Origin: Clostridiaceae bacterium
GTDB taxonomy: Bacteria; Bacillota; Clostridia; Lachnospirales; Lachnospiraceae
DNA length: 64,000 nt
Assembly: GCA_009911305.1 (NCBI GenBank)
Contig: QXXC01000011.1
Location: forward strand, 1-64,000
Direction: 5' to 3'
Position numbers and translations under genes: made by a program
The notes under the pieces: generated by a model
What the model saw: only the letters and a program-made list of their open reading frames with translations
The model's database searches: none
Told to the model about the DNA's origin: nothing
Part shown: positions 34,020 through 42,894 of the stretch, in pieces
How positions within the stretch are numbered: the first letter of the stretch is position 1
Layout of the letters: every line of letters begins with the position of its first letter

Positions 34020-35099
34020 CTATTCCACAATATCCAGTTCCTTGCTGTACGAATTCAGAATCTCACACCCATCCTCTGTGATCAGCACGAGATCCTCGAT
34101 CCGCACACCTACTTCGCCGTCTACATAGATGCCGGGCTCGATGGAGAAGATATTGCCGGCCTCTGCAACGGCCTGATTTGCGGAGGATACATCGCCGAAG
34201 TCATGCACCTCCAGGCCGATAAAGTGGCCTAAGCGGTGGGTGAAATTGGGGCCGTATCCGGCGTCCTCAATCACCTGGCGGGCCGCGCGGTCCACATCGC
34301 ACAGGCGCACGCCGGGTTTCAGCATGGCTTCCGCCGCCTCATTGGCTCTGCGCACGAGGTTGTAGATTTCGCGGTGCTTTTCGCAGGGAACCTTTTTGTA
34401 GAAGAAGGTGCGCGTCATGTCCGCGCAGTAGTCGTCCTTCTTGCAGCCGACATCAAAGAGGACGGTATCGCCTTCCTTTAACACCGTGTCATCCGGTTCG
34501 TGATGGCCCTTTGCACAGTTGGGGCCAAAGCCTACAAGCGGGCTGAAGGAATGGCCGTCCGCTCCCAGGGAGGTATAGATATCCTGCATTTGGGCGGCAA
34601 GCTCCTTTTCTGTGACGCCCTCTCTTATCAGTCCGCGGAAACGGGCCATGGCCTGATCATTGATGGCGGAGACGGCGCGCATCTTTTCCCTTTCATCCCC
34701 GTCTTTTACGGCGCGGGCCTCGTCCACGCAGATGGAGCTCAGCTCAAACCGGGATGCGCCGGAGCGCTCGATCACAGGGAGCAGAAAGCGGGCCGGAAAG
34801 TTTTTGTCAATGCCCAGGGGCTCGTCCTTTTTGACGCAGGCGCAGAGCAGGGAGAGGGAATCGTCCGTGTCGTTAAAGCGGATCTTCTCAACGCCCAGAT
34901 CCTCGGGTACGGTGAACAGATTGTTGATAAAGATCTTATGCGCCCCGTCGCCGTTTATATAAAGCGCCAGAAGACGCTCGCCGGGATCGATGAAGCGTCC
35001 GGTGAGATACAGGATCGCATAAGGGTCAGAAATGATCATCTGATTTAAATTTCTGTCCTTAAGCTTTGCCAGAATAGTCTCAAGTCTCGTATGATTCAT
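34020..35099 (-). CDS. Xaa-Pro peptidase (M24, aminopeptidase P/prolidase type)
   Basis: A 359-residue dinuclear metal peptidase that removes residues ahead of proline. The five metal ligands are visible: the two Asp in FDVGCKKDDYCADMTRTF, His in THRLGHFIGLEVHD, Glu in SIEPGIY and Glu in VRIEDLVL. The N-terminal half is a creatinase-like domain. AAGGAGG precedes the ATG and a promoter lies close upstream. Shares its upstream gap with the divergent DUF3798 operon. Confidence 0.93.
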   Translation of the reverse strand: MNHTRLETILAKLKDRNLNQMIISDPYAILYLTGRFIDPGERLLALYINGDGAHKIFINNLFTVPEDLGVEKIRFNDTDDSLSLLCACVKKDEPLGIDKNFPARFLLPVIERSGASRFELSSICVDEARAVKDGDEREKMRAVSAINDQAMARFRGLIREGVTEKELAAQMQDIYTSLGADGHSFSPLVGFGPNCAKGHHEPDDTVLKEGDTVLFDVGCKKDDYCADMTRTFFYKKVPCEKHREIYNLVRRANEAAEAMLKPGVRLCDVDRAARQVIEDAGYGPNFTHRLGHFIGLEVHDFGDVSSANQAVAEAGNIFSIEPGIYVDGEVGVRIEDLVLITEDGCEILNSYSKELDIVE

Positions 35100-35130
35100 G
35101 AAAAAACCTCCTTATGTGTACTTTAGTATA

Positions 35131-35158
35131 ATTGTAAGGTGTCGCGGATAAAAGTCAA
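35131..35158 (-). promoter_or_regulatory. Promoter of the M24 peptidase
   Basis: On the minus strand TTGACT (35158-35153) and TACAAT (35136-35131) with a 16-base spacer, about 32 bases before the start codon. Confidence 0.7.
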
Positions 35159-35197
35159 GCGCATAATTCCCAAAATTAATAAAAACACAAAAAGTGA

Positions 35198-35226
35198 TTG
35201 ATCAATGAAGATAAATCGTTTATAAT
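35198..35226 (+). promoter_or_regulatory. Promoter of the DUF3798 transporter operon
   Basis: TTGATC (35198-35203) and TATAAT (35221-35226), spacer 17 bases, about 90 bases before the lipoprotein start. It is back-to-back with the peptidase promoter. Confidence 0.75.
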
Positions 35227-35315
35227 AAAAAACATTATTTCGGATGCGCATATTTCGCAGCTTTATGAGCGGTGTATGTATGCTGTCCGGGGTAAAAAAG
35301 AGAGGAGGAACTAAG

Positions 35316-36554
35316 ATGAAAAAAGTATTAAGCGTACTTCTGACAGGCGCGATGGCTGTTTCTATGTTAGCCGGCTGCGGCGGCGGAAGCTCTGCGCCGG
35401 CGCAGAGCGAGGCTCCGGCAGAGCAGGGTAAGGAAGAAGCTCCGGCAGAGCAGGGCGGCGCAGAAGCCCCCGCAGAGGGCGAGGCCCAGGCAGAGGGTAC
35501 AGGCAAGGTTGCCATCGTGACCAACACCGTATCTCAGAACGAGGAGGAGTACCGTTCTGCAGAGACGATGTCACAGAAGTACGGCGACCGCATTGTGCAT
35601 GTGACCTGGCCGGACAACTTCATGACCGAGCAGGAGCAGATGATCACGACCGTCAGCAAGCTGGCTGCGGATCCGGAGATTAAGGCTGTTATTATCAACC
35701 AGGCCGTTCCGGGAACCAATGCGGCGATCGACAAGCTCTTAGAGACCCGCGATGACATGCTCATTATCTACGGCACGCCGCAGGAGAATCCGGAGGACGT
35801 GGCGGCAAGGGCGGACATCATCCTTCAGCCGAACGAGCTGGATATGGGACCTGCCATGGTAGAGCAGGCCGTGAAGATGGGCGCTAAGACATTTGTGCAC
35901 TATTCATTCCCGAGACATATGGCTCAGGTTCTTCTGTCTGCAAGACGTGAGCTGATCAAAGAGAAATGTGCGGAATTAAACATTGAATTTGTGGATGCAA
36001 CCGCTCCGGATCCGACCGGTGACTCCGGTACGACCGGCGCTCAGCAGTTCATCCTTGAGGATGTGCCGAAGATGGTCGCTCAGTACGGCAAGGACACTGC
36101 GTTCTTCTCCACGAACTGCGCGATGCAGGTTCCGCTTATCAAAGCATCCGTTGAACAGGGCGCTATCTATCCGCAGCCCTGCTGCCCGTCCCCGTATCAC
36201 GGCTATCCGGCGGCTCTTGGACTTGTATCCGAGGAAGATTCCGCTGTTGAGAAGATGAACATTCAGGATATCGTGGATCAGACCACCAAGTCCCTTGAGG
36301 ATGCAGGTGTACTCGGCCGCTTCTCCACATGGCCGGTTCCGGTTGCCATGATGATTACCGTTGCCGGTACAGAATATGCGTTTGACTGGATGGCCGGAAA
36401 GACCAACGGAAACCTGGATATGGACGTTCTGAAGGCAAAGATGGATGAATATGCAGGCCTTGACTGTAATATGAGTCCCTATACCGACGACGCAGGCACT
36501 TCTTATGATAACTATCAGCTTATCATGATGGATTATCTGACCTACGGTGAATAA
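35316..36554 (+). CDS. DUF3798 periplasmic-binding-like lipoprotein
   Basis: A 412-residue lipoprotein: MKKVLSVLLTGAMAVS, lipobox MLAGC, then a linker repeating APAEQ. The mature part matches DUF3798, a family with a two-lobed binding-protein look: KVAIVTNTVSQNEEEYRSAE, AVIINQAVPGTNAAIDKLLE, SFPRHMAQVLLSARRE and NCAMQVPLIKASVEQGAIYPQ. It is followed by one RbsA-like ATPase and two permeases, so it is very probably their ligand receptor. The ligand is unknown to me. GAGGAGGAAC precedes the ATG at 35316; the earlier in-frame start has no site. Confidence 0.88.
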   Translation: MKKVLSVLLTGAMAVSMLAGCGGGSSAPAQSEAPAEQGKEEAPAEQGGAEAPAEGEAQAEGTGKVAIVTNTVSQNEEEYRSAETMSQKYGDRIVHVTWPDNFMTEQEQMITTVSKLAADPEIKAVIINQAVPGTNAAIDKLLETRDDMLIIYGTPQENPEDVAARADIILQPNELDMGPAMVEQAVKMGAKTFVHYSFPRHMAQVLLSARRELIKEKCAELNIEFVDATAPDPTGDSGTTGAQQFILEDVPKMVAQYGKDTAFFSTNCAMQVPLIKASVEQGAIYPQPCCPSPYHGYPAALGLVSEEDSAVEKMNIQDIVDQTTKSLEDAGVLGRFSTWPVPVAMMITVAGTEYAFDWMAGKTNGNLDMDVLKAKMDEYAGLDCNMSPYTDDAGTSYDNYQLIMMDYLTYGE

Positions 36555-36559
36555 AATCG

Positions 36560-36597
36560 GTTATGGTTCACACGCCGGCAGGGGTGTGAACCGTAAT
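36560..36597 (+). repeat. Intercistronic palindrome, repeat copy B
   Basis: GTTATGGTTCACAC (36560-36573) faces GTGTGAACCGTAAT (36584-36597) around GCCGGCAGGG, with two mismatched pairs. It is related to copies at 25960-26011 and 42669-42739. A further hairpin, GGCACGGGA / TCCCGTGCC, lies at about 36676-36695. Both sit between the lipoprotein and ATPase genes, as in the other ABC operon here. Confidence 0.6.
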
Positions 36598-36727
36598 GAA
36601 AACCGTTACTGGCCGCACCCCCAGCCGGGCCGTGCGCCGTAGCTGAAAATCAGGATTTACAAAGTGTTGCAGGCGGCACGGGAGTTCCCGTGCCGTATTG
36701 CGATAACTGAGGTTAGGAGGTTAGGCC

Positions 36728-38323
36728 TTGAGCGACAATCTACTGGAGTTTAAAAATGTTTCCAAGTCGTTTTACGGAAACCAGGTTTTAAAAAACATCA
36801 ATATGACAGTAAAAAAGGGCGAGGTTCACGCCCTGATAGGAGAAAACGGCGCCGGTAAATCGACGCTTATGAACATTCTGTTCGGTATGCCGGCGATCCA
36901 TGAAACCGGCGGGTTTGAGGGAGCCGTGGAAATTGAGGGAAAAGAAACTCACATTCGTTCTCCGCATGACGCCATGCTTGAAGGGATCGGCATGGTGCAT
37001 CAGGAATTTATGCTGATTCCCGGCTTTACCATTGCGGAGAATATTAAGCTGAACCGGGAGATTACGACAAAAAACGTAGTCAGCCGTGTTCTTGGAAAGC
37101 GCATGGAGGGGCTCAACTATAAGCAGATGAACGCCGATGCGCAGAAGGCGCTTAAGACGCTGGATATGGACATTGAAAGCTATACCCAGGTTGCAGGTCT
37201 TCCGGTGGGCCATATGCAGTTCATTGAGATTGCCCGCGAGATCGACAAATCCGGAATCAAGATCCTGGTATTTGACGAGCCGACGGCAGTTCTGGCGGAT
37301 GCAGAGGCCCAGAACCTTTTAAGGGCGATCAGACGGCTTGCAGACAGCGGTATTGGGATTATATTTATCAGCCATCGCCTGGAAGAGATTGTTTCCGTTG
37401 CAGACACGGTGACGGTACTGCGCGACGGAACCCATGTGGCGACCAAGCCGATACAGGAGACGAGCGCAGTGGATATTGCGCGTATGATGATTGGCCGCGC
37501 GGTGACGCTGGATCGCGAGGAAGCCGCGGATCGCATGGTTTCGGATGAGGTGGTGCTGGATATCCGGGATCTCCATGTAAATATGCCGGGCGAGCAGGTA
37601 AAGGGCATCGAGCTGTCGGTGAGGAAAGGCGAGATCATGGGCATCGGCGGCCTGGCCGGCCAGGGAAAGCTGGGCATTGCCAATGGCATTATGGGAATCT
37701 ATCCCTCCAAAGGCCAGGTGACGTTCAAGGGAAAGGAGCTTCCGCTGAACAATTCCCGCCAGGTGATCCGCGAGGGCGTGGCCTTTGTGAGCGAGGACCG
37801 GAAAGGGGTGGGCCTGCTTCTCGACGAGTCGATCGAGCTGAATATCTGTTTTACAGCCATGCAGAACCAGGATAAATTCCTGAAAAATTACGGGATTATC
37901 AAGATGCGGGATGCAAAGGAAATCCGTGACCATGCCAAGCAGATGATCGCGGATCTGGATATCCGCTGTACCTCCTCGCAGCAGCACACAGGAAGTCTTT
38001 CCGGCGGAAACCAGCAGAAGGTCTGCGTGGCCAGGGCTTTGACCCAGAAACCGGATCTGCTTCTCGTATCCGAGCCGACCCGCGGCATTGATATCGGCGC
38101 CAAGAAGCTGGTTCTTGACCTCTTAAAGCGTCTGAATCAGGAGATGGGCATGACGATCATCATGACCTCCTCAGAGCTGGCGGAGCTGCGCACCATCTGC
38201 GACAAGATCGCCATTGTCTGCGACGGCAAGGTGGCGGGTATTTTAAATCCCACAGATTCGGATGAGGCGTTTGGCCTGATGATGTCCGGTATTACAGATA
38301 TAGAAGAAAGGAGGGAGGCATAA
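36728..38323 (+). CDS. ABC transporter ATPase with two nucleotide-binding domains (RbsA-like)
   Basis: A 531-residue tandem ATPase of the carbohydrate/nucleoside uptake class. Domain one has Walker A GENGAGKST and Walker B ILVFDEPTAVL, with an unusual signature (PVGHMQFIEIAREI). Domain two has a degenerate Walker A (GLAGQGKLG), a normal signature SLSGGNQQK and LLVSEPTRGIDIG in place of the usual DEPT. Such asymmetry is common in RbsA/YufO proteins. It starts at TTG with TTAGGAGG upstream. It ends one base into the next gene (TAATG), so the operon is tightly coupled. Confidence 0.93.
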   Translation: MSDNLLEFKNVSKSFYGNQVLKNINMTVKKGEVHALIGENGAGKSTLMNILFGMPAIHETGGFEGAVEIEGKETHIRSPHDAMLEGIGMVHQEFMLIPGFTIAENIKLNREITTKNVVSRVLGKRMEGLNYKQMNADAQKALKTLDMDIESYTQVAGLPVGHMQFIEIAREIDKSGIKILVFDEPTAVLADAEAQNLLRAIRRLADSGIGIIFISHRLEEIVSVADTVTVLRDGTHVATKPIQETSAVDIARMMIGRAVTLDREEAADRMVSDEVVLDIRDLHVNMPGEQVKGIELSVRKGEIMGIGGLAGQGKLGIANGIMGIYPSKGQVTFKGKELPLNNSRQVIREGVAFVSEDRKGVGLLLDESIELNICFTAMQNQDKFLKNYGIIKMRDAKEIRDHAKQMIADLDIRCTSSQQHTGSLSGGNQQKVCVARALTQKPDLLLVSEPTRGIDIGAKKLVLDLLKRLNQEMGMTIIMTSSELAELRTICDKIAIVCDGKVAGILNPTDSDEAFGLMMSGITDIEERREA

Positions 38324-39384
38324 TGGAGGAAAAGAAGTTAAGCCCAAAGGAAATAGTCGGTAAGATTGGGCTGCCGACGATCATCATCGCAGCGTTTCTG
38401 GTCTTTATCCTGGCGCTGGGGCATTTTATGGGGCTTTCCGTTGCCACCCTGCTCAGCGATACAGTGAAGCGCGCCGGCATGAACGGTATTCTGGTGCTGG
38501 CCATGCTGCCGTCCATCCAGTCCGGCACAGGCCCGAACTTTGCGCTTCCCATCGGCGTGGAGTGCGGTCTGTTCGGGATCGTATGCGCCATTGAGTTTGG
38601 CTTTACGGGATGGGGATGGTTTTTTATGTCCATCCTGCTCTCGATTATCCTGGCAACGGCAGTCGGCTATTTCTATGGAAAGCTTCTGAACGCCGTGAAG
38701 GGATCAGAGATGACGATTGCGACCTACGCCGGCTTTTCCATCACGGCTTTTATGTGCCTTCTGTGGCTCCTGATCCCGTTCAAATCCCCGAATATGGGAT
38801 GGTTTATCGGCCAGGGCCTGCGTGAGACGATTCAGCTTGACGTGATTGGGGCCAGCATGATCCTGAATGACTTCCTTGGATTTTCCATTGGCCCGAATTT
38901 TTATTTTCCGACAGGCATGATCCTGTTTTTCCTGTTGTTCTGCTTTCTGGTCGGGGCATTTTTCAAGAGCAAGCACGGCATTGCGATTTCAGCCGTGGGA
39001 AGCAGCAACAGCTTTTCTGAAGCATCGGGCTTAAATATCAACCGGAACCGGATTCTTGCCAACATCCTTTCCACGATTCTGGGCGCGATTGGCATTGTGG
39101 TGTATTCCCAGAGCTACGGCTATGCGCAGCTTTATAATGCGCCTCTGACCATGGCCTTTGCGGCGGTGGCGGCGATCCTGATCGGCGGCGCTTCGGCCCA
39201 GAGGGCAAAGGTATCGCATGTTATTTTAGGCGTATTCCTGTTCCAGGGTCTTCTGACCTCCGCGCTCCCGGTCGCGAACCGTGTGTTTGCCGGAACCGAT
39301 CTGTCGGAGGTTATGCGTATGGTGATTCAGAACGGCATTATTCTTTATGCTCTGACGCAGGTTAGGAAAGGGGGTAAGGGCTGA
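38323..39384 (+). CDS. ABC transporter permease 1 (RbsC/BPD_transp_2 type)
   Basis: A 353-residue integral membrane protein with about eight to ten hydrophobic helices. The coupling segment is KHGIAISAVGSSNSFSEASGLN, which matches the EAA-like loop of the branched-chain/ribose permease family. The ATG overlaps the ATPase stop by one base (TAATG) and its own stop overlaps the next ATG (TGATG). The second, non-identical permease that follows suggests a heterodimeric channel. Confidence 0.92.
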   Translation: MEEKKLSPKEIVGKIGLPTIIIAAFLVFILALGHFMGLSVATLLSDTVKRAGMNGILVLAMLPSIQSGTGPNFALPIGVECGLFGIVCAIEFGFTGWGWFFMSILLSIILATAVGYFYGKLLNAVKGSEMTIATYAGFSITAFMCLLWLLIPFKSPNMGWFIGQGLRETIQLDVIGASMILNDFLGFSIGPNFYFPTGMILFFLLFCFLVGAFFKSKHGIAISAVGSSNSFSEASGLNINRNRILANILSTILGAIGIVVYSQSYGYAQLYNAPLTMAFAAVAAILIGGASAQRAKVSHVILGVFLFQGLLTSALPVANRVFAGTDLSEVMRMVIQNGIILYALTQVRKGGKG

Positions 39385-40661
39385 TGGAAAACAAGTCTAC
39401 TGCCGTAAAGGCGCTTACATGGATCGGCGATAACCTTGTTACCCTGATTTTCCTGTTATTCACGATCATCGGGCTGTCTGTTTCGGAGGTATCGTTTAGC
39501 TGGTTTTTAGGCGAGCTGACGGGGCGTCTTTACAGGAACAGCTTCCTCGTATTATCCCTGATTATCCCGGTTATCGCCGGGCTGGGACTGAACTTCGGTA
39601 TTGTAGTCGGCGCGATGGCCGGGCAGATCGCGGTGGTGTTTATCCGCTTCTTTGAGCTGGGCGGCATCAGCGGCTTTTTACTGGCTGTCCTTTTGTCCAC
39701 TCCTCTGGCGGTGCTGTTTGGCTGGATGACCGGACGTCTGTACAACAAGACAAGGGGGCAGGAGATGATCGCCAGCCTGATCGTCGGCTATTTTGCCAAC
39801 GGCGTGTACCAGTTCCTGTTCCTGTTTGTGGTGGGCGTGATCATCAAGGTTCCGGCGAACCATCCCTTAATCAAGCCGGACGGGATCGGCATCCGTTCTA
39901 CCGTGGATTTAGGCATGGCGGATAAGGGCGGCCTTAAGTACGCGCTTGATAATATCGAAAAGATTCCGTTCACGCACGCTTTGATCCTGATCGCATCGGC
40001 GATTCTGATTCTCCAGATCCTGCGTTTTGTCCGCAATAAGACAGCGATGCAGATGAAGAAGAACCGGATCATGACCATCATCAATATGGCGCTGTGCGTG
40101 ATTGTGATCGGGATTGGGGCATACTCGATTTCAGCGAAGAACAGCCTGACCGTGGTGGCCAAGGTTCCGGTGGTGACGGTGCTTCTGATTGCCGCGCTCT
40201 GTGTGTTTACGGAGCTGATTTTGAAGACAAAGCTGGGCCAGGATTTCAAGGCTGTGGGCCAGAGCCAGCGCATCGCCGAGGTTTCCGGTATCAATGTGGA
40301 TAAGACGCGTATCATTGCGGTTATCCTTTCCACTGTTCTGGCAGCGTGGGGACAGGTGATCTTTCTCCAGAATGTGGGAACACTGAATACGTATAATGCG
40401 CATTCACAGGTCGGCATGTTTGCCGTGGCTTCCATCCTGGTGGGCGGCGCGTCCACCTCCAAAGCGACGGTCAGCCAGGCTCTGATTGGAACGATCCTGT
40501 TTAACGCGATGTTTATCATGTCCCCGGAGATCGGCCAGGCAGTGTTCGGCCAGGCGCTTCTGGGTGAATATTTCCGTACCTTTATGGTATACGGCGTCAT
40601 CGGTTTTGCCCTGGGGCTTTATGTCTGGAAGGCAAACCGCAAGAGCAGGCTTACGATTTGA
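39384..40661 (+). CDS. ABC transporter permease 2 (RbsC/BPD_transp_2 type)
   Basis: A 425-residue membrane protein, partner of the permease before it. The coupling loop reads KLGQDFKAVGQSQRIAEVSGIN. It is longer than permease 1 because of an extracellular insertion around residues 155-200 (KVPANHPLIKPDGIGIRST). One-base overlap with the upstream gene gives strong coupling. It ends the four-gene operon and is followed by a strong terminator. The heterodimeric permease plus tandem ATPase resembles nucleoside (YufOPQ/BmpA) uptake systems, but the receptor is DUF3798, so substrate cannot be assigned. Confidence 0.92.
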   Translation: MENKSTAVKALTWIGDNLVTLIFLLFTIIGLSVSEVSFSWFLGELTGRLYRNSFLVLSLIIPVIAGLGLNFGIVVGAMAGQIAVVFIRFFELGGISGFLLAVLLSTPLAVLFGWMTGRLYNKTRGQEMIASLIVGYFANGVYQFLFLFVVGVIIKVPANHPLIKPDGIGIRSTVDLGMADKGGLKYALDNIEKIPFTHALILIASAILILQILRFVRNKTAMQMKKNRIMTIINMALCVIVIGIGAYSISAKNSLTVVAKVPVVTVLLIAALCVFTELILKTKLGQDFKAVGQSQRIAEVSGINVDKTRIIAVILSTVLAAWGQVIFLQNVGTLNTYNAHSQVGMFAVASILVGGASTSKATVSQALIGTILFNAMFIMSPEIGQAVFGQALLGEYFRTFMVYGVIGFALGLYVWKANRKSRLTI

Positions 40662-40701
40662 TAAAAGCAGGGCGGCCGGACGCGTTCCGGGCGCTGTGAG
40701 G

Positions 40702-40738
40702 ATTAGGATACCATTTTAAACGGGTATCCTAATTTTTA
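40702..40738 (+). terminator. Terminator of the DUF3798 transporter operon
   Basis: ATTAGGATACC (40702-40712) pairs perfectly with GGTATCCTAAT (40723-40733), followed by TTTTT. Confidence 0.9.
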
Positions 40739-40836
40739 TGGCTGGGAGCTCACACTATCTTTGCCGGAAGATTGCAGAGAAAACGCGGCGGATGCGGCGC
40801 TTTGCAGCCCTGCCTGAGAAAAGAGGATAAAATAGA

Positions 40837-41625
40837 ATGGAAATAGAAGAGCAGATTGCACGTCTGGAAGTGAATGCAGCGAAAGCGGAGGAGGCCTGGC
40901 AATCGGAGAAGGAACGGTTTGAGCGGATCCGGGCCGTGTGCGATAAGAATGCCGAAGCAATCTGCAGAATGAATGTGCATTGGATGGAGTCTGTGCATGA
41001 GGGGACGGGCAAAGCGCAGGGTGAAGGAGGCTCCTGGCAGAGATCGGTGAGGCGCTTTGAGAGGAAGTGCAGGGATTTAAAGGGATGGCCGCACAGGGGC
41101 GAAAAGGAGTGGATTAACCTGCAGTCCCGCCTGAAGGAGGCGCAGTTTGAGCTCAAATGGATTGAAAACCAAATGTATGACTGTGCCAGGGGCCAGCGCC
41201 GCAAATTGCTGGCCAGGCTTAAGGCTGAGAAGGAGCGCTGCGGCGATCTGGAGCAGGCGCAGCTTGCGGTCGAACAGTGGGAAGCCCTGTATCTGATGTT
41301 TATGAAAGATCTGGAACGGCGGAGGGATTCGTGGATGGACGAGCGTTTTTATGAGATGGAACGCAGGGATATCCGCGCTAAAATGGCGTGCTGCGCTCCA
41401 TACTGCGCCCCGATCATTCAAATCGTTTCCGATCATCTGAGAAGCTTAGACCAGAAGATCTTTGGATCCGGAGAGAAAATCCCGGATGAGATATGTGAGG
41501 AAATCGAGTATTACGCGGTGGGAATTCTGTTTCTGGAATATCATCTGTATAATTACAGGCAGGCTGAAGCGCGCATGGGCGCTATGGCCCATGAGCTGGA
41601 CAGGCTGAAAGAGAGGCTTTCGTGA
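40837..41625 (+). CDS. Hypothetical coiled-coil protein (262 residues)
   Basis: I do not recognise this protein. It is strongly charged and helical: heptad-like coiled coil from the start (MEIEEQIARLEVNAAKAEEA) through about residue 165, then a short region with a CCAPYCAP cysteine cluster near residues 188-195, then a more hydrophobic helical end. No signal peptide or membrane helix. A weak AAGAGGATAAAAT ribosome site precedes the ATG. It follows a terminator and converges on the PfkB gene, so it is its own unit. Base use matches neighbours. A structural or scaffold role is possible but unsupported. Confidence 0.7.
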   Translation: MEIEEQIARLEVNAAKAEEAWQSEKERFERIRAVCDKNAEAICRMNVHWMESVHEGTGKAQGEGGSWQRSVRRFERKCRDLKGWPHRGEKEWINLQSRLKEAQFELKWIENQMYDCARGQRRKLLARLKAEKERCGDLEQAQLAVEQWEALYLMFMKDLERRRDSWMDERFYEMERRDIRAKMACCAPYCAPIIQIVSDHLRSLDQKIFGSGEKIPDEICEEIEYYAVGILFLEYHLYNYRQAEARMGAMAHELDRLKERLS

Positions 41626-41669
41626 CAGCAGCCGCAGGTTCGGCGATGAATGAGCAGGGGGCCGAAAGG

Positions 41670-42635
41670 TCAGGGGCTTTGAAAAATGTTCCGGAATTCC
41701 TGCTCTGTCAGCGTGGAACCCTGCACCCCCACAACAGCCGCAGCCACGCGGCCTGCTGTCTCTATGGCCTCCCTCATCGGGCGGCCGAGGCTTAAGCATC
41801 CCATCACTGCCCCGATATGGGAATCTCCGGCTCCGATGGCGTCAACGATCCTGGCCGGAACAGCGGGAATATAGTAAGAGAGGCCGTCCGGCTGCAGGCA
41901 AAAGCAGCCCTGCTCTCCCAGGGTGACGATGACTGTATTACCTGTTTCGGACAGCAGAATCCGCGCGGCCCGCTCGACAGGCGTTTCCCCGCAGGACAGC
42001 TCCGGCTCCTTTTCCTTTCCTTCACTGAGCGCAAGGGCTTCGGATTCATTGATGTGCAGCACAGGGTGAAGCGCATAAAGCCTCTTCATTTTTTCTTTTT
42101 CTATAAAAATGCCCCTGGGACCCGGAGCGAAAAACAGCTCGCGATCCGGATAGCATTCCAGATATTCAATCAGTTCATATCCGGTGGGCTCTTCGATTTC
42201 CAGTCCGCAGATGTAGACCATGTCAAAGGAGTCATTGTCAAACGCCTCCATCCAGGCTTGGTGAAACGTATATTCCGCCCCGTGCCATGATAAAAAGGTG
42301 CGCTCTCCGCCTGACTCGACGAGGCAGTAGCAGCAGCCGTTTTCCTGATCCGGAACGCGGATCGCGGCGGGAAAGCCTCTCTTTTCCAGCTCCCGGGCCG
42401 TGAATTCACCGTACAGGCCGGTTCCGACCGGAGAGATGAGAGTCACCGGGGCGCCAAAGAGGCGGATGGCGGAGGCTGTGTTGTAGGCGCAGCCGCCGAG
42501 GGAGAGCGTGTGGCCGGTGGGATGCAGATCCTCCTGGGTGCGCGGGAGGTGGTGGAGATTGATGATGATGTCCACGCAGGTGGAGCCGATGGCAAGGATA
42601 TGCTTTGGGAAGCGGGGAAATTGGTTCTGGGTCAT
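41670..42635 (-). CDS. PfkB-family carbohydrate kinase
   Basis: A 321-residue ribokinase-fold sugar kinase, phosphorylating a sugar or nucleoside with ATP in the cytoplasm. The N-terminal substrate motif is GSTCVDIIINLHHLP and SLGGCAYNTASAIRLFG; the C-terminal signature is DAIGAGDSHIGAVMG, whose Asp is the catalytic base. It has GDSH where the family usually has GDSF or GDAF. AAAGGAG precedes the ATG. It stands alone, so the substrate cannot be inferred from neighbours. Confidence 0.9.
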   Translation of the reverse strand: MTQNQFPRFPKHILAIGSTCVDIIINLHHLPRTQEDLHPTGHTLSLGGCAYNTASAIRLFGAPVTLISPVGTGLYGEFTARELEKRGFPAAIRVPDQENGCCYCLVESGGERTFLSWHGAEYTFHQAWMEAFDNDSFDMVYICGLEIEEPTGYELIEYLECYPDRELFFAPGPRGIFIEKEKMKRLYALHPVLHINESEALALSEGKEKEPELSCGETPVERAARILLSETGNTVIVTLGEQGCFCLQPDGLSYYIPAVPARIVDAIGAGDSHIGAVMGCLSLGRPMREAIETAGRVAAAVVGVQGSTLTEQEFRNIFQSP

Positions 42636-42668
42636 GGGGAACTCCTTTCTTTATGCTGTGTCTGCGCG

Positions 42669-42739
42669 GTTACGGTTCGTGCGCCGGCCAGTGCAAAGCG
42701 TGTTACCGGGCTCAGCCCGGCAGGGGCGGGGGCCGTAAC
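42669..42739. repeat. GTTACGG...CCGTAAC repeat, copy C
   Basis: GTTACGG (42669-42675) and CCGTAAC (42733-42739) bound a 71-base block with an inner CCGGGCTCAGCCCGG stem and the CCGGCAGGGG text shared with copies A and B. It lies just upstream of the MATE promoter. Confidence 0.55.
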
Positions 42740-42756
42740 GAAATCTGAGAAAGTGC

Positions 42757-42785
42757 TTGCAAAGTCCCGCGCAAAACAGTACAAT
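42757..42785 (+). promoter_or_regulatory. Promoter of the MATE gene
   Basis: TTGCAA (42757-42762) and TACAAT (42780-42785) with a 17-base spacer, about 110 bases before the start codon. Confidence 0.6.
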
Positions 42786-42894
42786 GATTTTAGCTTCACT
42801 TTACATCCTTTGCAGGAGCGTGAAATGGAGCTGTTTTGTTACAGTCCACATAAACAATAATGACTCATATTTCATGGAAGGAGCGCGATTACCC

